From Deferribacteraceae bacterium (GTDB lineage: Bacteria > Chrysiogenota > Deferribacteres > Deferribacterales > JAISNW01): 15,997 nucleotides of DNA. Under the pieces are notes generated by a model. The model was not told the DNA's origin and ran no database searches. It saw nothing but the letters and a program-made list of their open reading frames with translations. The position numbers and the translations under genes were made by a program. Shown here piece by piece: positions 1 to 6,395 of this stretch (positions within the stretch are counted from its first letter, which is position 1; each line of letters starts with the position of its first letter). Location of the stretch: NCBI GenBank assembly GCA_031285415.1, contig JAITWF010000167.1, positions 1 to 15,997 of the forward strand. Direction: 5' to 3'.

Positions 1-1181
1 ATCTTGCCACCACCCCCTGGGGCGTCGATCACGTACGTTGGCACAGCGTAGCCAGAGGTGTACCCCCTTAAATGCGCTATAATCTCCACCCCTTTATCTA
101 CAGGGGTGCGAAAGTGCGAAGTTCCCTGTACAGGATCGCACTGGTATAGATAGTATGGACGCACACGTGCCATCAGAAGCGTGTGCATGAGCTTTCTCAT
201 CGTATCAACGTTGTCGTTTACCCCTTTAAGAAGCACAGTCTGGCTCCCTAATGGAATTCCAGCGTCGGCAAGCCTTGCGCAAGCGGCTACAGCCTCCTTT
301 GTGAACTCCTTCGGGTGCGCCGCATGAATGCTGATAAATAGCGGATGATACCTGCGCAACATCTTTGTTAGCTTTGGCGTTATGCGCTGCGGCAACACGG
401 TTGGCACCTTGGTACCGATCCGTATAAACTCAACATGTGGGATCGCCCTCACCTGACGCAAGATATTCTCTAGTGCGTCGTCGGTCATCGTCAGCGGATC
501 GCCACCAGAGATAAGCACATCTCGTATCTCGGGGTGAGCTTTTATATACTCTATCCCCATCTGTATATGCGCCGTCCCCTTTGTGCAGCTTTCGCTAACC
601 ATTCTGGAGCGAGTGCAGTATCGGCAGTAGGTCGAGCAGAAGCTTGTAGCGAGGAATAGCACTCTATCTGGATATCGATGGATAAGCCCTGGCACCGCCT
701 CGTCATGCTCTTCGGAGAGCGGATCCTGCTCTTCACTTGGATCGATATATAGCTCGTTCGCCGTCGGCACAACGCATAGGCGGATAGGATCACTTGGATC
801 ATTTGGATCGATTAGTGAGGCGTAGTACGGCGTGATCGCAAAGGGCAGATGGTTGCCCCCCCTCTGGAGTGCCTCCTCCTCTGCCGCTGAAAGATGGATC
901 ATCTTTGCAAGCGTCTCAACGTCGGTGATTCGGTTTGCAAGCTGCCAGTGCCAATCGTTCCAATCTCTCTGATTGGCGAGCGGATAGAACCGTTTGCGAA
1001 ATTGGTAAGCGTTGTTAACTGGTTGATTTTTGGTTGATACTAAAGATAAGGGGCAACTACTAGGAGGCTCTCCATCATCGTTGATCTCTGACGCACTCTC
1101 TTGAGCGTCTTTGCGAACGGAGTGGACAGAGGGAGGCTCTTGAGTGAGGGATGTGACAACTTTTAATGCGCTTTTTGGCAT
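1..1181 (-). CDS. kamA: Lysine 2,3-aminomutase, KamA family radical SAM enzyme (partial, C-terminus beyond left edge)
   Basis: This enzyme interconverts L-lysine and L-beta-lysine using a [4Fe-4S] cluster, S-adenosylmethionine and PLP. Reading from the ATG at 1181, 393 codons are open to the window edge. The radical-SAM cysteines are C182, C186 and C189 (CSTYCRYC), followed by R191, which matches the arginine holding the substrate carboxylate. The two aspartates that select lysine in clostridial KamA are present as D349 (YQCD) and D386 (IDAPGGGGK), and K393 is the PLP lysine. These residues argue against glutamate 2,3-aminomutase. The motifs sit about 57 residues later than in the clostridial enzyme because of an N-terminal extension rich in Ser, Pro and acidic residues. 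An AGAGG lies 9 nt before the ATG. The gene is divergent from purC. Its downstream neighbour is unseen, so a link to beta-lysine acetylation (ablB) cannot be tested. Confidence 0.93.
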   Translation of the reverse strand, partial: MPKSALKVVTSLTQEPPSVHSVRKDAQESASEINDDGEPPSSCPLSLVSTKNQPVNNAYQFRKRFYPLANQRDWNDWHWQLANRITDVETLAKMIHLSAAEEEALQRGGNHLPFAITPYYASLIDPNDPSDPIRLCVVPTANELYIDPSEEQDPLSEEHDEAVPGLIHRYPDRVLFLATSFCSTYCRYCTRSRMVSESCTKGTAHIQMGIEYIKAHPEIRDVLISGGDPLTMTDDALENILRQVRAIPHVEFIRIGTKVPTVLPQRITPKLTKMLRRYHPLFISIHAAHPKEFTKEAVAACARLADAGIPLGSQTVLLKGVNDNVDTMRKLMHTLLMARVRPYYLYQCDPVQGTSHFRTPVDKGVEIIAHLRGYTSGYAVPTYVIDAPGGGGK

Positions 1182-1210
1182 AAATTTAATCCTCTGCAAA
1201 CGGTTGTATT

Positions 1211-1226
1211 TAGTGGCGATCCACTA
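1211..1226. promoter_or_regulatory. Short inverted repeat in the kamA leader
   Basis: The two 6-bp arms TAGTGG (1211-1216) and CCACTA (1221-1226) are perfect inverted repeats around a 4-nt centre, CGAT. The repeat lies just downstream of the putative kamA -10 box and about 30 nt before the kamA ATG. It could be an operator half-site pair or a small hairpin in the 5' leader. With such short arms, chance is possible. Confidence 0.3.
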
Positions 1227-1231
1227 GTTCG

Positions 1232-1260
1232 CATATACATCTAAACGTAACGGTATGCAA
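1232..1260 (-). promoter_or_regulatory. Possible sigma-70-like promoter for kamA
   Basis: On the minus strand a TTGCAT (1260-1255) is separated by 17 nt from a TATATG (1237-1232). The spacing is ideal but both boxes are imperfect matches. It sits about 50 nt upstream of the kamA start codon, in the only non-coding DNA available to that gene. Confidence 0.3.
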
Positions 1261-1286
1261 GGATTATTTTAGAGAATATATATTTA

Positions 1287-1317
1287 TTGCTAATCGTGCA
1301 CATTTCTTGTATATGAT
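1287..1317 (+). promoter_or_regulatory. Possible sigma-70-like promoter for the purC operon
   Basis: TATGAT at 1312-1317 is a good -10 match, and TTGCTA at 1287-1292 is a partial -35 box with a 19-nt spacer, longer than ideal. An AT-rich tract at 1271-1286 could act as an UP-like element. Transcription would begin near 1324, leaving a leader of about 35 nt before purC. The call rests on position and consensus only. Confidence 0.3.
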
Positions 1318-1341
1318 AAGGTTGTAAGAATTTTTTATTAT

Positions 1342-1356
1342 AAGGAGAGGTGATCC
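1342..1356 (+). promoter_or_regulatory. Extended Shine-Dalgarno sequence of purC
   Basis: The bases just before the purC ATG read AAGGAGAGGTGATCC. This equals the full complement of the standard 16S rRNA 3' end (AAGGAGGTGATCC) with two extra bases (AG) in the middle. The right part alone, AGGTGATCC, matches nine consecutive anti-SD positions. It fixes the purC start at 1358 and suggests strong initiation on the first gene of the operon. Confidence 0.75.
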
Positions 1357-1357
1357 T

Positions 1358-2242
1358 ATGAATGTGGTTACCCGTACAGATTTTTCAGATATCCCTTTGG
1401 TAGCACGTGGCAAGGTTCGTGATATTTACGACCTCGGCGATCACCTCCTGATCGTTACAACCGACCGTGTATCGGCGTTTGACGTAGTTCTACCGAACGG
1501 TATACCATACAAGGGGCATGTATTAACGAAGCTATCAGAGTTCTGGTTTAAGAGAACCTCATTCATCATGCCAAACCACCTCGTGACCTCAAATGTAGAC
1601 GAGATGCCAGCTGTATGCCAACAGTATAAGAATATCCTCGAGGGGCGAAGCATGCTTGTGAAGAAGGCTACGCCATTTCCTACCGAGTGCGTCGCTCGTG
1701 GATATATCACAGGCTCTGGCTGGAAAGATTATAAAAATACAGGCTCTATCTGCGGAAACCTACTCCCTGAAGGGCTTGTAGAATCGCAGAAGCTTTCAGA
1801 GCCGATCTTTAACCCTGCTACAAAGGAGGAGATCGGTATTCACGACGAGAATATCAGCTTTGACCGCATGGCAGAGATCATCGGCAAGAAGAACGCCGAG
1901 CTACTTCGTTCATACACGCTACAGCTATACAACTACGCCTCAAACTTCGCCCTCACCAAGGGGATCATCATAGCCGACACAAAGTTTGAGTTCGGCGTAT
2001 ATGAGGGGAATATTATCCTTATTGATGAGGCTCTCACCCCAGATTCTAGCCGATTCTGGAGAGCTGCCACATATAAAGAGGGGCAGACGCAAGATAGCAT
2101 GGACAAACAGGTGATCAGGAACTATCTTGAAGATATAAAATGGGATAAAACTCCACCAGCGCCAGAGCTTACCCCCGATATTATCCAAAAGGCGTCTGAT
2201 CGCTATCAAGAGATCGCCGATATACTTATGAAGGGAAATTAA
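1358..2242 (+). CDS. purC: Phosphoribosylaminoimidazole-succinocarboxamide synthase (SAICAR synthase)
   Basis: PurC joins CAIR and aspartate with ATP to make SAICAR, a step of cytosolic IMP synthesis. The 294-residue protein is of the long PurC type rather than the roughly 237-residue enterobacterial form. Family signatures are visible: the N-terminal GKVRDIYD stretch, SAFDVVLPNGIP, ATPFPTECVARGYITGSGWK near residues 105-125, IADTKFEFG, and the acidic DEALTPDSSRFW motif that closes the active site. The start at 1358 is fixed by the extended Shine-Dalgarno sequence directly upstream. It is first in a rightward run with gltX, der and an aminotransferase gene; only 2 bp separate it from gltX. 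No other purine gene is nearby, so the linkage is to growth genes rather than to the pathway. Confidence 0.96.
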   Translation: MNVVTRTDFSDIPLVARGKVRDIYDLGDHLLIVTTDRVSAFDVVLPNGIPYKGHVLTKLSEFWFKRTSFIMPNHLVTSNVDEMPAVCQQYKNILEGRSMLVKKATPFPTECVARGYITGSGWKDYKNTGSICGNLLPEGLVESQKLSEPIFNPATKEEIGIHDENISFDRMAEIIGKKNAELLRSYTLQLYNYASNFALTKGIIIADTKFEFGVYEGNIILIDEALTPDSSRFWRAATYKEGQTQDSMDKQVIRNYLEDIKWDKTPPAPELTPDIIQKASDRYQEIADILMKGN

Positions 2243-2244
2243 TC

Positions 2245-3705
2245 ATGACACAGAATACCGCTGTCCGAGTACGATTTGCTCCAAGCCCTACGGGACATAT
2301 ACATGTAGGAAACGCTCGTACCGCCCTATTCAACTACCTCTTCGCACGCTCTATGGGCGGCACCTTTGTACTGCGTATAGAGGACACCGACCTGGAACGC
2401 TCTACCGTCGCCAGCGAACAGCTGATCTACGAAGATCTCAAATGGCTAGGGCTTAATTGGGATGAGGGCGAGGGCAAAGGCGGAGCTTACGGCCCATATA
2501 GACAGACCGAACGGTTTGATATATACAACGAAGCCACCGATAAACTCTTGCGTGAAGGGAAAGCGTACCACTGCTTCTGCACAAAGGAGGAGCTGGAGGC
2601 GGCTCGTGAGCAGGCTCTCAAAGAGGGGAGACCGCCCCTATATAACGGCAAGTGCAAATCGATACCACGTGAAGAGGCAGAGCGCAGGATAGAGGCAGGG
2701 GAGAAACCTGCTATCAGATTCCATGCCGATAAACCGAATGTAGTTGTGCGAGATCTGATACATGGAGACGTAGAGTTTCCTACAAACGCCTTTGGCGACT
2801 TTATTATAGTACGCCCCGACGGCGTGCCAGTGTACAACTATGCAGTCGTAATAGACGACGCACTCATGAAGATAACGCACGTCCTCAGGGGCGACGACCA
2901 CCTGCCAAATACGCCGAAACAGGTACTTCTATTCGACGCATTGGGCTATACTACGCCACTATTTGCACATATCCCTATGATACTTGGGCCCGATAGGTCT
3001 AAACTATCTAAAAGGCACGGCAACACTAGCGTAGAGCAGTTTCGCAGTGCAGGCTATCTGCCAGAGGCTATGATAAACTTTATGGCTCTGCTATCGTGGT
3101 CGCCAGAGGGGGAGGATGAGCTATTCAATATGAATGAGCTGATCGACAGATTCACACTTGATCGAGTCTCCTCCAGTGCGGCGGTATTCGATTTTGACAA
3201 GCTAAAGTGGATGAACGGCATGTATATACGCTCTGCCGATATAAATACGATCACCGCCCTTGCCGTGCCACATCTGATGGCAGCTGGGCAGGTTACGCCA
3301 GAGTTTGTTACAGGTGAGATGGAGCGTCTTGCAAAGATGGTCGCCTCTGTACGAGATAACTTTGAAGTTATCGGCGACGCCCCTAAATATATGAGCGTCT
3401 ACTTCGACGAGATCCCTGAACCGGATGAGGAGTCGAGGGAGATCTTAGATCTACCTACTACGAGAGCAGTACTTGAGACCTTTTTAAAGCTGATCGATGA
3501 TTACCACTGGCTTGCAGTGGATATATACAAAGATTGCGCCAAGCAGGTGGGCAAAGATACTGGTGCGAAGGGGAAGGCGTTATATATGGCTCTACGAGTA
3601 GGGATGACTGGCAAGACGAAGGGGCCAGAGCTTGATCTATTCGTGCCACTTATGCCTGTAGAGAAGTTGAAAGAGAGATTGAAAAGGACATTGGAGAGAA
3701 TTTAA
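2245..3705 (+). CDS. gltX: Glutamyl-tRNA synthetase
   Basis: This class Ib aminoacyl-tRNA synthetase charges tRNA-Glu in the cytosol. At 486 residues it has the usual bacterial length. The HIGH-type motif is HIHVG at residues 18-22, inside FAPSPTGHIHVGNARTALFN, and the KMSKS-type motif is KLSKRHG at 253-259. A zinc-binding set typical of many bacterial GluRS is present: C110, C112, Y133 and C137. The C-terminal helical anticodon-binding region runs from about residue 330. Whether the enzyme also charges tRNA-Gln cannot be told from what I see. An AAGGGA lies 9 nt before the ATG, overlapping the end of purC. Its TAA stop directly abuts the TTG start of der. Confidence 0.97.
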   Translation: MTQNTAVRVRFAPSPTGHIHVGNARTALFNYLFARSMGGTFVLRIEDTDLERSTVASEQLIYEDLKWLGLNWDEGEGKGGAYGPYRQTERFDIYNEATDKLLREGKAYHCFCTKEELEAAREQALKEGRPPLYNGKCKSIPREEAERRIEAGEKPAIRFHADKPNVVVRDLIHGDVEFPTNAFGDFIIVRPDGVPVYNYAVVIDDALMKITHVLRGDDHLPNTPKQVLLFDALGYTTPLFAHIPMILGPDRSKLSKRHGNTSVEQFRSAGYLPEAMINFMALLSWSPEGEDELFNMNELIDRFTLDRVSSSAAVFDFDKLKWMNGMYIRSADINTITALAVPHLMAAGQVTPEFVTGEMERLAKMVASVRDNFEVIGDAPKYMSVYFDEIPEPDEESREILDLPTTRAVLETFLKLIDDYHWLAVDIYKDCAKQVGKDTGAKGKALYMALRVGMTGKTKGPELDLFVPLMPVEKLKERLKRTLERI

Positions 3706-5052
3706 TTGTTTACTATTGGAATCATTGGACGCCCAAATGTGGGGAAGTCCACACTATTTAACCGTATCGCTGGCAGACGTATCTCTATTACAGACAACCG
3801 CCCTGGCGTTACTCGAGATCGTATCGAGGTGGATGCCTCTTGGGATGGGAAACGTTTCAAGATGGTCGATACCGCTGGCTTTGACCTGAAAGAGGAGATT
3901 ATCAAGAAGGAGATGCACGATCAGGTCTATAAACTGATGGATCTCGCAGATCTCTTCATCCTCGTGACCGACGGCAAGGGGGGGCTTCATGCCCTCGATC
4001 AGATCGTAGCAAAGATGTTATTCGAGAAGGGGAAGCCGTTTGTAGTAGCGGTAAATAAGATCGATAACGAGAATCAAGAGCTATACGCAAATGAGTTCTA
4101 TAGCCTAGGCGTAGAGCATATCGTGCCGATCAGTGCGACGCACGGCAGAAATGTGGACGATCTTCTAGACCTCATCACAGCGGATCTAGAGGAGAGTGAG
4201 CCAGAGGTGGAGGATCCTACAGAGATCAAGATCGCTATAGTAGGGAAACCGAACGTTGGCAAATCGAGCCTCCTAAATGCGTGGCTCGGCGAGGAGCGAG
4301 TGATCGTCACCCCTATCGCTGGTACCACTAGAGATAGCGTAGATACAAAGTTTACCTATAAAGATCAGAACTATCTGCTTATCGATACCGCTGGTATCCG
4401 CAAAAAATCTGTCATGTTCAAAGACCCTGTCGAGAAGATCGGCTACTATCGCAGTATCGACGCTATCGAGCGGTGCGATATCGCAGTTGCCGTTATCGAC
4501 GGCGTAGAGGGAGTCTCTGATCGTGACGTAAAGGTGATTGCAGAGGCGTGGGAGGCAGGGAAGCCTGTAGTTCTAGCCATAAATAAGTGGGATATCGTCG
4601 ACAAAGACAACGATACTGGCAAATTCTTTAAACAAGAGGTAGCGGAGAAACTTCAGTTCCTAAACAATCCGCCACTTATATTTATATCGGCAACTACAGG
4701 TAAAAATATCTTCAAAATCTTAGAGGCGGCAGTTGGCTTGATGACAGAGTTCGTCAAGCGGATACCGACTGCAAAGGTAAACCAGATCCTAGAGATCGCA
4801 CTTGAGCGTCATCAGCCGCCAGCGGTGCATAATAAACGTGTTAAATACTTCTATATGACGCAGGTGGCAACACGCCCACCGCACTTTGTGGTATTCGTGA
4901 ACTACCCCGAGGGGGTTCACTTCTCGTATCAGCGATTTATCATAAATATTCTACGGGAGAACTTCGGCTTCGATGGGATACCTGTAAAGCTATCGATCCG
5001 TAAGCGAAAGTCTGGCAAAGATGAGGATGAGGTTAAGGGGAAGAAGAAGTAA
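3706..5052 (+). CDS. der: Ribosome biogenesis GTPase Der (EngA)
   Basis: Der is the tandem-domain GTPase needed for late assembly of the 50S ribosomal subunit. The 448-residue protein has two complete G domains. The first has GRPNVGKST at 8-16, DTAG at 55-58 and NKID at 117-120. The second has GKPNVGKSS at 180-188, DTAG at 227-230 and NKWD at 293-296. A KH-like domain follows from about residue 355, and the tail is Lys-rich (KRKSGKDEDEVKGKKK). The start is a TTG placed immediately after the gltX stop; a GGAGAG 7 nt upstream, within the last gltX codons, supports it, and the encoded MFTIGIIGRPNVGKS begins as this family should. Expression is probably tied to gltX. Confidence 0.97.
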   Translation: MFTIGIIGRPNVGKSTLFNRIAGRRISITDNRPGVTRDRIEVDASWDGKRFKMVDTAGFDLKEEIIKKEMHDQVYKLMDLADLFILVTDGKGGLHALDQIVAKMLFEKGKPFVVAVNKIDNENQELYANEFYSLGVEHIVPISATHGRNVDDLLDLITADLEESEPEVEDPTEIKIAIVGKPNVGKSSLLNAWLGEERVIVTPIAGTTRDSVDTKFTYKDQNYLLIDTAGIRKKSVMFKDPVEKIGYYRSIDAIERCDIAVAVIDGVEGVSDRDVKVIAEAWEAGKPVVLAINKWDIVDKDNDTGKFFKQEVAEKLQFLNNPPLIFISATTGKNIFKILEAAVGLMTEFVKRIPTAKVNQILEIALERHQPPAVHNKRVKYFYMTQVATRPPHFVVFVNYPEGVHFSYQRFIINILRENFGFDGIPVKLSIRKRKSGKDEDEVKGKKK

Positions 5053-5090
5053 AGTTGTGGTGCGCAATATAAACGACTTTTGGAGAAAAA

Positions 5091-6395
5091 ATGAGATTCG
5101 ATTTTGCAAAGGCAGGCAGTGGCCTAACATATGAGATTAGAAATATCGTTGAAGTTGCCAACCATCTAAAGACGTTCGGCAATATGGAGATCAGCTGGGA
5201 GAATATCGGCGACCCGATCATGAAGGGGGAGAAGATCCCACAGTGGATGAAGGAGACGCTCAAAGAGGTGCTAGACGACGATATCAGCTACGCATACTCG
5301 CCAACAAAGGGCTCAAACAAGGCTCGTGAGTATCTCGCCGCAAAGAATAACGCTCGTGGTGGCGCACAGATCTCCCCAGAGGATATAATATTCTTTAATG
5401 GGCTTGGCGACGCTGTTGCTCGCACATACGCCTCTATGCAGGTCGATGGACGAGTGATCCTCCCTGCCCCTGCATACTCCACACACCTAATGGCAGAGGT
5501 GTTGCACGCCTCATTCCCTGCAAACACCTTCCAGCTAAACCCTGCAAACGGTTGGGAGCCAGACCTTTCAGAGCTTGAGTATAAGGTACAACACTATAAT
5601 AGTATCGTAGGGATTATGCTTGTAAACCCTGACAACCCTACAGGCTACGTCTATCCAGAGAGTACACTGCGCAAGATCGTGAAGATCGCAAAGGATAACG
5701 ATCTCTTCCTGATGTTCGACGAGATCTATCACAATATTATGTTCGATGGCTGCGATACGCCACTACTAGCCGATATAATCGGCGACGTACCAGGGATCAG
5801 CATGAAGAGCCTATCAAAGGAGATCCCTTGGCCAGGTGGGCGTTGCGGCTGGCTAGAGATCTATAACTCTGGCAAAGATGTAGCGTTTGACAGATTTATC
5901 TCCGCAATCTATCAGCAGAAGATGGCGGAGGTCTGCTCGGCGACCTTTCCACAGGAGGCGTTGCCGCTACTACTAGAGCATAAAGAGTTCTCTCAATATC
6001 TAAAAGACCGTGTGGCGCACTACCAAAAGCTTTCAGAGATCGCATATAATATCTTTGCAGGCTCACCGCACCTTATCGTGAATAAGACGCAGGGCGCATT
6101 CTATATGACGATCGTCTTTAAAGATTACGTCTTGAACAATAATCAGACGCTACCGACGAAAGATCCGGCGATGAATGAGTATATCGAGGCGAAGCTATCG
6201 GAGCAGTCGGAGCTTGATAAACGGTTTGCCTACTATCTACTAGCCTCAGAGGGGATCTGCGTGGTGCCACTCACATCATTCTTTACACGCACAAATGGAT
6301 TCCGTGTGACGCTACTAGAGAAGGATGTGGATAAGTTTACCGACGTAATGACACGCTTGAAGAGCGCAATAGATAAGTATATAGAATCAAACTAG
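5091..6395 (+). CDS. PLP-dependent class I/II aminotransferase, substrate unknown
   Basis: This is a fold-type I aminotransferase of 434 residues. Visible signatures are NPDNPTG at 179-185, the PLP-ring aspartate D210 (MFDEIYH), the Schiff-base lysine K243 in SMKSLSKEIPWPGGRCGW, and R251 in the phosphate/substrate region. The N-terminus (MRFDFAKAGSGLTYEIRNIV) reads WENIGDP near residues 36-42, where related aspartate or alanine aminotransferases have a similar start. The amino-acid substrate cannot be assigned; an alanine, aspartate or branched-chain type is possible. The start has GGAG with a 5-nt spacer, and a 38-bp gap follows der, the widest in this operon. The gene ends in a TAG whose bases are shared with the opposing pbpC stop. 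Confidence 0.88.
   Translation: MRFDFAKAGSGLTYEIRNIVEVANHLKTFGNMEISWENIGDPIMKGEKIPQWMKETLKEVLDDDISYAYSPTKGSNKAREYLAAKNNARGGAQISPEDIIFFNGLGDAVARTYASMQVDGRVILPAPAYSTHLMAEVLHASFPANTFQLNPANGWEPDLSELEYKVQHYNSIVGIMLVNPDNPTGYVYPESTLRKIVKIAKDNDLFLMFDEIYHNIMFDGCDTPLLADIIGDVPGISMKSLSKEIPWPGGRCGWLEIYNSGKDVAFDRFISAIYQQKMAEVCSATFPQEALPLLLEHKEFSQYLKDRVAHYQKLSEIAYNIFAGSPHLIVNKTQGAFYMTIVFKDYVLNNNQTLPTKDPAMNEYIEAKLSEQSELDKRFAYYLLASEGICVVPLTSFFTRTNGFRVTLLEKDVDKFTDVMTRLKSAIDKYIESN

Larger units (their letters stand above)
1182..1357. other. Divergent intergenic region between kamA and purC
   Basis: This is the only substantial non-coding stretch, 176 bp and AT-rich, especially at 1270-1345. It must carry the 5' signals of both kamA (leftward) and purC (rightward). 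I see one possible promoter for each direction, a short inverted repeat and the two ribosome binding sites, all listed separately. I see no ORF, tRNA or recognisable riboswitch. The likely purC leader, about 35-40 nt from the proposed -10 box to the start codon, is too short for a purine riboswitch. Confidence 0.8.

Noticed and set aside
551..802. An 83-codon minus-strand frame within kamA
   Set aside because: It is an out-of-frame reading of kamA; the true frame runs unbroken from 1181 to the window edge and carries the radical-SAM cysteines.
770..815. Repeated TTGGATC units in kamA as a tandem repeat
   Set aside because: They encode the conserved DPNDPSDP stretch found in KamA proteins, so protein sequence explains them.
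1182..1357. Purine or other riboswitch before purC
   Set aside because: I see no conserved aptamer elements, and the likely leader is only about 35 nt.
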